Below, one piece after another: positions 9,267-17,663 of a DNA stretch of 64,000 nt. Each line of letters starts with the position of its first letter. Positions within the stretch are counted from its first letter, which is position 1. This DNA is from Bacteroidota bacterium (lineage in GTDB: Bacteria; Bacteroidota; Ignavibacteria; UBA10030; SZUA-254). The stretch is from the NCBI GenBank assembly GCA_020056225.1, contig JAGVIE010000061.1, positions 32,848 to 96,847 on the forward strand. Direction: 5' to 3'. Below the pieces are notes generated by a model. It had not been told where the DNA came from, did no database searches, and saw only the letters and a list, made by a program, of their open reading frames with translations. The position numbers and the translations under genes are program-made.

Positions 9267-10583
9267 ATGAAACTTCTAAAATTTCTTTTTTTTGTCCTCC
9301 TGATTTTCATACTGGTGAATTTCACGAGTGCTCAACTAATCAACGGTAGATTATCAACTTCTTTTTACTCATGGGAAAGATTCACATCAGTTAAAACTTC
9401 GGATATAGTAACACGGTTCTACCAAAATCTTCAACTCGACGCATCGCACGGAGAATTTTTGTTTCACACGAACATTGCCGGGGCAATAAGCAGTTCACCC
9501 TCGACTTCCGATGATGGGGCGGTTCGCGTGTACAATGCGTACCTGAAGTGGAAGAATTTTGTGGATATCGTCGATCTGAACATTGGGAGAATACCGGTAT
9601 TCGCGGGCGTTGGCAACGGTGTTGTAGATGGAGTACTATTCAAAGCGAAAATGTGGAATAAGAAGATGATTCTCACCGGTTACGGCGGCGCAAATGTACA
9701 ATCTAATTTGCACTGGAAAGGATTCAAAGATATCGACAGAAATTTTTTAGCCGGTGGTCAAATTATCGGATACTTCTTAGAAGGATCGAGGCTCGGGTTG
9801 AGTTATTCCAATCGTAATCGGTTGATGGAAGGCTATTCAGCAATCAGACCCGATAGTATCTTCAATCCGGTTACCGTTATTATCCAACCCGCAGTCCGCA
9901 AGGAACAATTAATCAGCGCCGACGCCAGCTATTCTTACGGAACTCGATTGTCGGCGTATGGCAGGTTCGATTATGAATTAAATACGAGCAATGTTTTGCG
10001 TGGTGAAATTAATTCAAGAGTGAATGCTAACGATAAACTTGCATTCACCGGTACTTATATCTATCGGGGACAAAGGATTCCATTTAATTCATTTTTCTCG
10101 ATCTTCGAAAGTGAAGCAGTGAACGAATATGAAGGTGGAGTGGAATATTCCTTGTGTTCTCCGCTATCCACGTTCGGCAGAATCGCCTTCGTTCAGTATG
10201 GTGAAGAATTAAGCCGCCGGTTGACATTAGGTGTTAGCTCTACGTACGGCAGTGTTCGCTATGCAGGCAGCAACGGATATTCCGGTCAGCTCGCTTCTTA
10301 TAGCGCGGAAGGCATGTATCCTTTATTTGATCGAAAATTTATTCCAACAATCAGCGCTTCGTTTGCGACATATCGGTTGGATGAACAATCCGGCAAAAAG
10401 AAGGAATTGTTCGCTGGTTCGCTCGGTGTTATAGTCCGGTTGGTTTCTTCTTTCTCGTTGGATACACAGGTACAATGGGTAAGAAATAAAATTGCACAAG
10501 ATGATTTGCGGGTTTTCGGAAAGGTCAGTTATTGGTTCAGCCATAATTTCTCTCAATCGCCGACGGTTGGAGAAGGAGAATAA
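9267..10583 (+). CDS. Outer-membrane beta-barrel protein, probable porin of a porin-cytochrome conduit
   Basis: The 438-residue protein has an N-terminal signal peptide (about 1-22, very hydrophobic, ending TSAQ). After it come many alternating polar/aromatic strands (for example GRLSTSFYSWERF, LDTQVQWVRNKIAQ) and no cytoplasmic motif, typical of an outer-membrane barrel. The final residues are not the usual C-terminal Phe. I know no named family with certainty. The case for a conduit porin is positional: the stop overlaps the start of a 12-haem cytochrome gene, which overlaps a 13-haem lipoprotein cytochrome gene. Geobacter OmbB/OmbC-type porins have similar length and the same neighbours. 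Confidence 0.7.
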   Translation: MKLLKFLFFVLLIFILVNFTSAQLINGRLSTSFYSWERFTSVKTSDIVTRFYQNLQLDASHGEFLFHTNIAGAISSSPSTSDDGAVRVYNAYLKWKNFVDIVDLNIGRIPVFAGVGNGVVDGVLFKAKMWNKKMILTGYGGANVQSNLHWKGFKDIDRNFLAGGQIIGYFLEGSRLGLSYSNRNRLMEGYSAIRPDSIFNPVTVIIQPAVRKEQLISADASYSYGTRLSAYGRFDYELNTSNVLRGEINSRVNANDKLAFTGTYIYRGQRIPFNSFFSIFESEAVNEYEGGVEYSLCSPLSTFGRIAFVQYGEELSRRLTLGVSSTYGSVRYAGSNGYSGQLASYSAEGMYPLFDRKFIPTISASFATYRLDEQSGKKKELFAGSLGVIVRLVSSFSLDTQVQWVRNKIAQDDLRVFGKVSYWFSHNFSQSPTVGEGE

Positions 10584-11644
10584 TGATGAAAAAAATAGTT
10601 TTCTTTTTTATAGTGATCGCAATACTCCTCGTCTCTCTCGCAATGAAAGAATCTTCTAATAACAGATGGAAAGAGGATGACAATTCAAAGTTCATCAAAT
10701 TCTCTCACATATACCATGTTAAAGAAGCGGGTGTTGCTTGTGAAGATTGTCATCATTCCGCGAAAACGAGCAAACAATCTTCCGATAATCTGATGGGTGA
10801 TCACGAAAGCTGCAAAACTTGCCATGAAGATGAGCTTTCGAACAAGTGCGGGCTTTGTCATATCGATCCTGATAACATCACGGCAATTCCTAATCCCGAA
10901 CGTGAAATTATTTTCTCGCACGAGAACCATGCAGGCAAACGTGACGTAAAATGCGAGGCATGTCATGCCGGTCTCGATGGTGTTAAATATGCTACTGCAG
11001 AGAATATGCCCACGATGACTAACTGCGTGAATTGTCATACCGATAAGAAGGCGCTCCTTGAGTGCGCAGGTTGCCACACAGACTTTGTTAACTTAATTCC
11101 CAGTGATCACCTTAAGGGTGATTTTAAAAAAGATCATAAGTATCTCACTCGACTTGGCGAGCAGAATGTATCGTGTGCATCGTGTCATACTGAAAATTTT
11201 TGCCAGGATTGTCATACAGGTATAGAACTAAAGGGATTTGGGTCATATAAAGACTTGATGGCGGATCCATACGCACGCACGCCGCTGCGGGATACACCCC
11301 GCGGACTAAAGTTACAGAATGTCCATAATCTCAATTACCGTTACACGCACGGCATCGATGCTAGATCCAAAGCGACTGACTGTAACGCTTGCCATGAACA
11401 GCAGACATTTTGTGCGGAGTGCCATCAGGCGGGCAGTAATGTTACTCAAGAAAGAATTAGGCCTATAAACCATGATGAGCCGGGGTTTAAGTTGTTCGGA
11501 AAAGGATCGGGCGGCGGACGTCATGCGGAACTTGCCAATAAAGATATCGAGTACTGCATGTCTTGCCACGATGTCGAGGGTAAAGACCCTGTTTGCATGA
11601 TGTGTCACACTGTAAGCGGAGAGGTTAATTATGAAAATGAATAG
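10583..11644 (+). CDS. Periplasmic dodecahaem cytochrome c
   Basis: The 353-residue protein has an N-terminal export signal or anchor (about 3-21) and twelve CXXCH motifs (CEDCH, CKTCH, CGLCH, CEACH, CVNCH, CAGCH, CASCH, CQDCH, CNACH, CAECH, CMSCH, CMMCH). The repeated FSH..H spacing before haem groups (FSHIYH, FSHENH) is typical of cytochrome c3/c7-type bis-His domains. There is no lipobox, so a periplasmic electron carrier is most likely. The start ATG shares one base with the porin stop, and AAGGAG lies just upstream; ATG 10586 is an alternative. It is the likely inner cytochrome of the porin-cytochrome set. Confidence 0.9.
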   Translation: MMKKIVFFFIVIAILLVSLAMKESSNNRWKEDDNSKFIKFSHIYHVKEAGVACEDCHHSAKTSKQSSDNLMGDHESCKTCHEDELSNKCGLCHIDPDNITAIPNPEREIIFSHENHAGKRDVKCEACHAGLDGVKYATAENMPTMTNCVNCHTDKKALLECAGCHTDFVNLIPSDHLKGDFKKDHKYLTRLGEQNVSCASCHTENFCQDCHTGIELKGFGSYKDLMADPYARTPLRDTPRGLKLQNVHNLNYRYTHGIDARSKATDCNACHEQQTFCAECHQAGSNVTQERIRPINHDEPGFKLFGKGSGGGRHAELANKDIEYCMSCHDVEGKDPVCMMCHTVSGEVNYENE

Positions 11645-13019
11645 AATAATGCTGGCGCTCGCCTTGGTCATCATCATTATGATGACAAGCTGTACAGATT
11701 TGAAAAATAATTTACCAACGCCAAGCAGCGGCGGATTATCTATTCACGATGCCGCGTGGAATGATACAACATCTCCAAATTTTCATGGTAAAGTTTTAAA
11801 ATCGGAGCAATATGATCTTACAAAATGCATTTCTTGCCATGCGAAATATTTTACCGGCGGGATAAGTAATACATCATGCTATACTTGCCATCAATCGTAT
11901 CCTCATAAATCTGGATGGGGAGATTCATCGTCCGCTACGTATCATGGAAGATTTCTACTCTCCGGGCAGGGGCGGTTAAGCGATTGCGCGGCATGTCACG
12001 GTACGGATTATTCCGGCGGGACGAGCAATAAATCTTGCTATACGTGTCATGCGTCTTACCCGCATAAGGCAGGATGGATGAATACCGATTCAGCTGACTA
12101 TCACGGCAAGTATCTCAAAGCGAACGATTGGCATGTAAACGAATGCGCTCCATGCCATGGTTCAAATTTCGATGGAGGTACAAGCGGTAAATCGTGTTAT
12201 CAATGCCATCCTTCTTTTCCACACGAAGTAAAATTTGCTGTTGAGGGAATGCATGCTGGTTACCTGGGAGAAAACGGATATCCAATTTCTGATTGCAAGA
12301 AATGTCACGGTGCAAACTACGCTGGCGGAGTAATAGTGAATATTTCTTGTTCACAGTCTGATTGTCATAGAGATGCAGGTGGAAACGCCAAATCGCCTGA
12401 AGCATGTAACACTTGCCATGGTAAATTTAGAGCATCGGCAAATGATACAATTTCATGGGCACCGCCTCCAGCAGTTAATGGGATCGAAAATTCTCCAAGT
12501 GTTGGTGCACATCAACAGCACTTAATTACCGGAACGATTGGTAAATCAGTTAAATGTCAGGAATGTCATACTGTTCCTACTGAGGTGAGCGCTTCAGGTC
12601 ATATTGAAATACCATTCAATGTTCAGGTTATATTTAATGATACGTTGGCAAGTTTAAAAACTTCCGGCGGAATCATTATTCCTACACCCGCATATAGCCC
12701 TGCAGATTTGAGCTGCACCAATCTTTACTGTCATGGATATTTTGTAAACGGTAATCTGACTAATAGTCCGACATGGAATAAGGTTGATGGCACTCAAGCG
12801 GCTTGCGGAACGTGTCATGGGAATCCCACGACCGGAAATCCGTTACCGGCTGGAACACATTACACGGGTGATTTCTTTAAGAATTGTGCATTATGTCATT
12901 ATACCGGGTCTGTTCCGGTTGCGCAATATAATTCCGGAACAGATACCTGGGTTATTGTTGATCGTCCAAGACACGTAAATGGAAAACTAAGCCGTGGCGG
13001 TACAGAAGCGATTTTCTGA
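11631..13019 (+). CDS. Outer-membrane lipoprotein multihaem cytochrome c (13 haem motifs)
   Basis: The 462-residue protein has a lipoprotein-type signal (hydrophobic 5-18, then MTSC with Cys21). It carries eleven CXXCH and two CX4CH motifs (CSQSDCH and CTNLYCH). The second CX4CH followed by CGTCH about 35 residues later matches the CxxxxCH...CXXCH domain described from Geobacter outer-membrane cytochromes. Residues about 50-205 form three tandem repeats of roughly 50 residues, each with YHG, CxxCHG, GG.S and SCYxCH..YPH elements. The gene overlaps the dodecahaem gene by 14 bases. A surface-exposed terminal reductase position is inferred; no substrate can be named. Confidence 0.88.
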   Translation: MKMNRIMLALALVIIIMMTSCTDLKNNLPTPSSGGLSIHDAAWNDTTSPNFHGKVLKSEQYDLTKCISCHAKYFTGGISNTSCYTCHQSYPHKSGWGDSSSATYHGRFLLSGQGRLSDCAACHGTDYSGGTSNKSCYTCHASYPHKAGWMNTDSADYHGKYLKANDWHVNECAPCHGSNFDGGTSGKSCYQCHPSFPHEVKFAVEGMHAGYLGENGYPISDCKKCHGANYAGGVIVNISCSQSDCHRDAGGNAKSPEACNTCHGKFRASANDTISWAPPPAVNGIENSPSVGAHQQHLITGTIGKSVKCQECHTVPTEVSASGHIEIPFNVQVIFNDTLASLKTSGGIIIPTPAYSPADLSCTNLYCHGYFVNGNLTNSPTWNKVDGTQAACGTCHGNPTTGNPLPAGTHYTGDFFKNCALCHYTGSVPVAQYNSGTDTWVIVDRPRHVNGKLSRGGTEAIF

Positions 13020-13127
13020 TTACGGAAAAATTGTTTTTTCATATTTGAGGAAGATATTTCAATAATATTTTCACAAATAATAAAATAAATCTTCTCTGAT
13101 ATAGGGTTTCATATATAAGCTAAAAAC

Positions 13128-13159
13128 AAAAGCCATTCTTGGAAAGGAATGGCTTTTTT
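13128..13159 (+). terminator. Rho-independent terminator after the cytochrome cluster
   Basis: A perfect 11-bp stem (AAAAGCCATTC at 13128-13138 pairing with GAATGGCTTTT at 13147-13157) with an 8-base loop, followed by T residues. It lies about 110 bases after the 13-haem cytochrome gene and ends the regulator-porin-cytochrome transcript. Confidence 0.85.
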
Positions 13160-13180
13160 ATTAAATTCAATGGAATTAAT

Positions 13181-13196
13181 TGGCACAAAGCTTGAC
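13181..13196 (+). promoter_or_regulatory. Weak sigma-54-like promoter candidate upstream of the dehydrogenase gene
   Basis: TGGCAC, five bases, TTGAC. The -24 GG and the -12 region are ten bases apart as in sigma-54 promoters, but the -12 element has GA in place of GC. It follows the terminator and lies about 80 bases before the next start codon. TTGACT could equally be a -35 element of a different promoter. No enhancer-binding activator with an AAA+ domain is seen in this window. Confidence 0.25.
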
Positions 13197-13277
13197 TATT
13201 AATACGCTAATTCTTGCTTGATTAGTGATAAAAGAAAGAAATTTTAAGAAATAATAATTCAACAGGAAAGGATTATC

Positions 13278-14396
13278 ATGGCAAAGTATAAAATCGCATG
13301 GCTCCCCGGGGATGGAATAGGTATTGAAGTTCTTGAAGCTGCAAAGATCGTATTAGACAAACTTCACCTCGATGCCGAATATATCCACGGCGATATCGGC
13401 TGGGATTTTTGGTGCAAAGAAGGTGATGCGTTTCCACAACGTACAATTGATCTTCTTAAGAATGTTAATGCAGCAATGTTCGGCGCAATAACTTCCAAAC
13501 CGGTGAAGGCGGCAGAAGCAGAACTTGTTCCTGAATTGAAAGGGAAAGGGTTGATCTATCGTTCTCCAATTGTTAGAATGCGTCAACTGTTCGATCTTTA
13601 TGTTTGTCTGCGTCCATGCAAGGGTTATCCGGGTAATCCATTAAACTACAAAGAGGATATCGATCTTGTAGTATTCAGAGAAAACACTGAAGATCTTTAT
13701 TGTGGCGTGGAATTTTCACCTGTTCCGCCTGAGCTTGCAGAAACATTGTTGCGTATCTCTAAACCGTTCACCGCTTTCAAAGATTATTCAAGAGATCAGT
13801 ATGCGATTTCATGTAAGATAAACACGAGGAAAGGTTCAGAGAGAATCATTCGTGCTGCTTTTGATTTTGCAAAGAAATTTAACCGGAAGAAAGTGACAAT
13901 CGTTCACAAGGCAAATGTCGTACGTGCAACTGACGGATTGTTCCTCGAAACAGCGAAAGACGTTGCAAGGAATTATCCCGGTATCGAAATGGACGATGCT
14001 AATATCGACGCGATGACAATGTGGTTACTAAAGAATCCTTTCAATTACGATGTGCTTGTCGCGCCGAATCTTTACGGCGACATTATTTCCGATCTCTGTG
14101 CGCAAATGGTTGGTGGTTTGGGATTTGGCTGTTCCGGAAACATCGGCGAAAAGTTAGCTGTTTTTGAACCAACACACGGCTCGGCGCCAAAGTATGCAGG
14201 TCAGTATAAAGTAAATCCGATTGCTACAATTCTCGCTGCAAAGATGATGCTTGATTGGCTTGGCGAAAAAGAAATGGGTACTAAACTGGAAAACGCTACC
14301 GCTGCCGTCATCAAAGAAGGTAAAGTTCGCACGTACGATATGGGCGGAAGCAATAAGACTCTTGATATGGCAAAGGCAATAGCTGAAAAACTCTAA
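13278..14396 (+). CDS. Isocitrate/isopropylmalate dehydrogenase family, probable isocitrate dehydrogenase
   Basis: NAD(P)-dependent decarboxylating dehydrogenase, 372 residues, with AAAGGA 11 bases before the ATG. Seen motifs: WLPGDGIG at the N-terminus, RSPIVRMRQLFDLYVCLRP for 2-oxoacid-precursor binding, the Lys of HKANVV, the metal-binding D-x3-D pair in LYGDIISDLC, and FEPTHGSAPKYAGQ. The PKYAG signature matches E. coli NADP-isocitrate dehydrogenase (Lys344-Tyr345) better than the DIAG of NAD-using members, so NADP use is a tentative inference. The YICLRP-like segment also favours isocitrate over isopropylmalate. Isopropylmalate or homoisocitrate cannot be excluded, as a LeuCD-type hydro-lyase lies 3 kb downstream. 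Confidence 0.85.
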   Translation: MAKYKIAWLPGDGIGIEVLEAAKIVLDKLHLDAEYIHGDIGWDFWCKEGDAFPQRTIDLLKNVNAAMFGAITSKPVKAAEAELVPELKGKGLIYRSPIVRMRQLFDLYVCLRPCKGYPGNPLNYKEDIDLVVFRENTEDLYCGVEFSPVPPELAETLLRISKPFTAFKDYSRDQYAISCKINTRKGSERIIRAAFDFAKKFNRKKVTIVHKANVVRATDGLFLETAKDVARNYPGIEMDDANIDAMTMWLLKNPFNYDVLVAPNLYGDIISDLCAQMVGGLGFGCSGNIGEKLAVFEPTHGSAPKYAGQYKVNPIATILAAKMMLDWLGEKEMGTKLENATAAVIKEGKVRTYDMGGSNKTLDMAKAIAEKL

Positions 14397-14406
14397 ATCC
14401 TAATAT

Positions 14407-14519
14407 CTAAATTCGAAATAAATTCAAAAACCTAAATCTCCAAATTTATACTTCAAAGGTATTCTATTTTTCGAATTCGGAATTTTGAAATTGTTCAGAA
14501 TTTAGAACTTCGAATTTAG
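14407..14519. repeat. AT-rich imperfect palindrome between dehydrogenase and lyase genes
   Basis: The outer arms CTAAATTCGAA (14407-14417) and TTCGAATTTAG (14509-14519) are exact inverted copies, and the intervening sequence is full of AATTC/GAATT and AAATTT/AATTTT fragments that can pair further. It fills almost the whole 157-base gap. It looks like a dispersed intergenic palindrome of the kind found repeatedly in single genomes; no other copy is present in this window. It could act as an mRNA hairpin but lacks a clear terminal T-run. Confidence 0.5.
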
Positions 14520-14553
14520 TTTTTATTATCTATAAATATTCAATAGTTCTAAT

Positions 14554-15459
14554 ATGCAGAAAATTGTCATTCACGAAGTCGGTCTACGCGATGGTTTGCA
14601 GATGGAAAAGCAAGTCGTTCCGACTGAGCAAAAGCTGAAATGGATTAATAGATTGATCGATGCCGGAGTTGACATTATCCAGGTTGGCTCGTTCGTTCAT
14701 CCGGAAAAAGTCCCGCAAATGGCTGATACGGATAAACTATTCGCCGAACTCACGAAAAACAAGACAGGCAAAGCAATTCTTTCCGGACTTGTCCTAAACG
14801 AAAAAGGTTTAGAGCGCGGTGAAAAGTGCGGCGTAGAAATGTACTGCCTGGGAGTTTCGGCAAGCGAAACACATAGCATGAAGAACACCGGAATGAGCAC
14901 GACTGAAGCTACCGAGCGGATTATTGCTACTGCGAAGCAGGCGATATCAGCAGGGAAAAAAGTCCAGGTTTCAGTGCAGTCAGCGTTTGGGTGTGGATTT
15001 GAAGGAGTTGTTCCGCACGAACGAGTGCTTGGCATCGTTCAAAAATATCTCGATGCCGGGCTGAAAAATATCTCACTTGCCGATACCGCCGGGCACGCGA
15101 CCCCGGATCAGATTGAAAAATTGTACGATGCAATCTATAAACTTGATAGTTCCGTTGAAGCCGCTTGCCATTTCCACAACACGTACGGTATGGGACTCGC
15201 AAATATCTATGCCGCAATGAAAATTGGGGTGCAGAATTACGAGTCTTCAATTGCCGGACTTGGCGGCTGTCCGTTTACAAAAGTTGCTGCAGGAAATGTC
15301 TGTACGGAAGATTTCATCCACGCACTGCAACGGATGAGATTCCGTAAGGAAATTAATTTACTCAAACTGATTGATCTGGCTAAAGAGTTTGCAGGATTTT
15401 TCAATCGTGAAATGCCGGGGTTGGTGTATAAATCAGGACCGATCCCGATGAATCAATAA
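14554..15459 (+). CDS. HMG-CoA lyase-like enzyme (DRE-TIM family)
   Basis: Likely cleaves a 3-hydroxy-3-methylglutaryl-CoA-type substrate to acetyl-CoA and a 2- or 3-oxoacid. The 301-residue TIM barrel shows the family's metal/catalytic entry EVGLRDGLQ (Arg12, Asp13), the metal-binding HFHNTYG (His206, His208), and SSIAGLGGCPF with catalytic-loop Cys239, all hallmarks of HMG-CoA lyases. Length matches the family. The ATG lacks a strong ribosome site and follows an AT-rich palindrome. A class III CoA-transferase begins 31 bases downstream, so transferase plus lyase probably act in sequence; citramalyl-CoA or a related acyl-CoA is an alternative substrate. Confidence 0.88.
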   Translation: MQKIVIHEVGLRDGLQMEKQVVPTEQKLKWINRLIDAGVDIIQVGSFVHPEKVPQMADTDKLFAELTKNKTGKAILSGLVLNEKGLERGEKCGVEMYCLGVSASETHSMKNTGMSTTEATERIIATAKQAISAGKKVQVSVQSAFGCGFEGVVPHERVLGIVQKYLDAGLKNISLADTAGHATPDQIEKLYDAIYKLDSSVEAACHFHNTYGMGLANIYAAMKIGVQNYESSIAGLGGCPFTKVAAGNVCTEDFIHALQRMRFRKEINLLKLIDLAKEFAGFFNREMPGLVYKSGPIPMNQ

Positions 15460-15490
15460 TTCATTGAATGTTTAAAGGAATTCGATCTGT

Positions 15491-16684
15491 ATGAAATTAC
15501 TCTCTAATATTCGCGTTCTCGATTTAACAAACGTTTTATCGGGACCATTTGCAACACTCCACCTCGCACTTCTCGGTGCCGAGGTAATTAAAATCGAAAA
15601 CCCAACAGGCGGAGATCTCGCTCGTGCATTGGGGTGTCTCCCTGAGTTGAATAAAAAACAAATGGGAACGAGTTTCCTCGCGCAGAATGCAAACAAGAAA
15701 TCTGTAACGCTCAATCTTAAATTTCCTGAGGGAAAAGAAATTTTTAAAAAATTGGTGAAGACTGCCGACGTGATTGTGGAAAATTTCCGCCCGGATGTTA
15801 TGGATCGTTTGGGAGTCGGGTATAATGCGTTGAAGGAAATCAATCCAAAAATTATTTATTGCGGTATATCAGGATTCGGGAAAGATGGACCCGATGCAAT
15901 GAAGCCGGCTTACGATCAGATCATCCAAGGGTTGAGTGGTGAGATGGCGATCAATGGTGATGAGCGGTTGAGTCCGCTGCGAGCTGGTTTTCCTGTCTGT
16001 GATACTGTCGGCGGTTTGAATGCGGCATTTGCAATCATGAGTGCGCTTTATTATCGCGAGAGAACAGGTGAAGGTCAGTTTATCGACGTTGCGCTTCTCG
16101 ATTCAATTATGCCGCTGATGGGCTGGGTTGCTGCGAATCTATTGATCGGCAAACAGCAACCGGTGTTAATGGGAAATGATAATTTTACTGCCGCGCCATC
16201 GGGTGTCTTCAAAACAAAAGACGGCTACATCAACATCGCCGCGAATAAACAGGAACAGTGGGAATCTGTTGCGGAAGTGCTGGGTGTTCCCGAATTGAAA
16301 GCGGATGCACGCTTTCAGGAACGCGATACGCGGAAGAAGAACCGGAAACTTCTCACACCATTACTCGAAGCAAAACTTGCTGAGCAGGAAACAAAACATT
16401 GGGTTGAAAAACTAAATGCAAATGATGTACCCTCGGGTGATATCCTTTCGCTCGAAGATGCCCTCAACCAGCCGCAAATCAAACATCGCGAGACTATCAA
16501 GTCGGTTCACAGTGAAGGCATCGGCGACTTGAAACTGTTCAATCTAACTGCTAAGTTTAGTAAGACGCCGGGTAGCATCGATTCACCACCGCCCAAATTG
16601 TCGGAACACACTGTTGAGGTTTTAAAGAGCGTTGGGTATAGTGATCAGGAAATAGCTGGGTTTAAAGAAAAGAAAATAGTCTAG
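15491..16684 (+). CDS. Class III (CaiB/BaiF) CoA-transferase
   Basis: The 397-residue protein has the family's fold signatures: an N-terminal VLDLTNVLSGPFAT, the LGAEVIKIE motif, ADVIVENFRP, and the catalytic aspartate Asp171 in PVCDTVGG followed by ALYYRERTGEGQ. These enzymes move CoA between carboxylic acids through an aspartyl-CoA intermediate. Together with the HMG-CoA-lyase-like neighbour it resembles the pairing of a succinyl-CoA:dicarboxylate CoA-transferase with a lyase. The donor and acceptor cannot be deduced. A decayed copy of its 3' end lies 760 bases downstream (17441-17518). Confidence 0.9.
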   Translation: MKLLSNIRVLDLTNVLSGPFATLHLALLGAEVIKIENPTGGDLARALGCLPELNKKQMGTSFLAQNANKKSVTLNLKFPEGKEIFKKLVKTADVIVENFRPDVMDRLGVGYNALKEINPKIIYCGISGFGKDGPDAMKPAYDQIIQGLSGEMAINGDERLSPLRAGFPVCDTVGGLNAAFAIMSALYYRERTGEGQFIDVALLDSIMPLMGWVAANLLIGKQQPVLMGNDNFTAAPSGVFKTKDGYINIAANKQEQWESVAEVLGVPELKADARFQERDTRKKNRKLLTPLLEAKLAEQETKHWVEKLNANDVPSGDILSLEDALNQPQIKHRETIKSVHSEGIGDLKLFNLTAKFSKTPGSIDSPPPKLSEHTVEVLKSVGYSDQEIAGFKEKKIV

Positions 16685-16831
16685 TTTATTGCTCGGTTGT
16701 TACCAAGAATTATCTTCATAAGATAATTGGTGAATACATTTTCAAAGATTCGTGTAATGAATAAATCAAGAATTAATCAGAGCAACAGATTACCTCCATT
16801 TGTTAAGCAACCTAAAAATGAACCGTCTGGC

Positions 16832-17431
16832 ATGAAACTTCTCTCAATAATGTTTACCTTATTACTTATCGGTTGTGCAACAACAAAAATGCCTTCATTG
16901 GTAGGCAGTGATGGTGTCGAAAAAATTGCACTTCTTTCAATGCCATTCATATTATGCTATGGTTATGAACAATCAGCACCACATGCTTTTGTTGAGTTCG
17001 CATTTCAAATAAATGGAGAAATACAATATTTTAGGACTAAAACCACTTGTTCAGATTTCAATCTGAAAAAAGATGAACATTTAATTTATGGAGAACGTGT
17101 TACATTGTTTGGTGATGGTTCACCAACAGCAGTTCGCCGTGAAAACGGAATGTTATATCAGATTTTGCAAAAAACTCAGATATCGTATTCCTTTGGTGGG
17201 TATAGTATTAATGTTTACCAGAATATGGAGCATATTAAAAATCCCCATCCAGACCTTGTTATTGAAGAATGTCGCCTTATTATCGATTCAAAAAAACGGG
17301 ATCATTTTCTATCTATGCAAGCTGCGTTACAAAAGAATTACTTATTATGTAATGAATTATCAGATTCTTCAATGTGCATCAAATGTAATGAATGGATCGA
17401 CAATATTGAAAATGGACGAGTTAATAAGTAA
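16832..17431 (+). CDS. Hypothetical lipoprotein
   Basis: I do not recognise this family. From the ATG at 16832 it is 199 residues with a clear lipoprotein signal (hydrophobic 2-11, lipobox LIGC with Cys15). The frame is open upstream to a TTG at 16727, but that start would place 35 polar residues before the signal, so it is rejected. The mature part is mixed polar with several Cys (two in SDSSMCIKCNEW near the C-terminus). Composition is more AT-rich than the flanking metabolic genes. It sits between the CoA-transferase gene and a remnant of that gene's 3' end, which suggests it arrived by insertion or recombination. Confidence 0.65.
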   Translation: MKLLSIMFTLLLIGCATTKMPSLVGSDGVEKIALLSMPFILCYGYEQSAPHAFVEFAFQINGEIQYFRTKTTCSDFNLKKDEHLIYGERVTLFGDGSPTAVRRENGMLYQILQKTQISYSFGGYSINVYQNMEHIKNPHPDLVIEECRLIIDSKKRDHFLSMQAALQKNYLLCNELSDSSMCIKCNEWIDNIENGRVNK

Positions 17432-17440
17432 ATATTGGAA

Positions 17441-17518
17441 ATGTATAATTTAACAGCTAAATTTAAGAAGATGAATGGTACGATTAGGGATAGTGATCAA
17501 GAAATAGCAGTATCTTAA
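17441..17518 (+). pseudogene. Degenerate duplicate of the CoA-transferase 3' end
   Basis: Reading from 17447 the frame gives NLTAKFKKMNGTIRD then SDQEIAVS and a stop. The intact transferase ends NLTAKFSKTPGSIDS ... SDQEIAGFKEK. The match covers both ends with an internal deletion of about 20 codons, in the same order and strand. This is a remnant and not a gene: there is no start with a ribosome site and only about 24 codons. The lipoprotein gene lies between the intact end and the remnant. Confidence 0.55.
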
Positions 17519-17529
17519 GAAAATAATCT

Positions 17530-17624
17530 GACCCTCACCCCGTAACCCCTCTCCCAGGCTTGTCCTGAGCAAAGGCGAAGGATGGGAAAGGGGTGCTTCG
17601 CATCAAATGAGCGGGGAGAGGGTC
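17530..17624. repeat. Nested inverted repeat (MITE-like or dispersed palindrome)
   Basis: The outer arms GACCCTCACCCC (17530-17541) and GGGGAGAGGGTC (17613-17624) pair with one mismatch. Inner arms ACCCCTCTCCCA (17545-17556) and TGGGAAAGGGGT (17583-17594) also pair with one mismatch. The loop contains CTTGTCCTGAGCAAAGGCGA. GC-rich composition contrasts with its surroundings. No open frame lies inside, so it is a non-coding element 40 bases upstream of the hydro-lyase start region. Together with the gene remnant just before it, it accounts for the 17432-17663 gap. Confidence 0.6.
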
Positions 17625-17663
17625 AAGCAAGAGAAATAATTAATCAAGGAGAATTAGAATTTT

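Noticed and set aside
16727..16831. N-terminal extension of the lipoprotein from TTG 16727
   Set aside because: It would bury the lipoprotein signal behind 35 polar residues; the ATG at 16832 fits the signal exactly.
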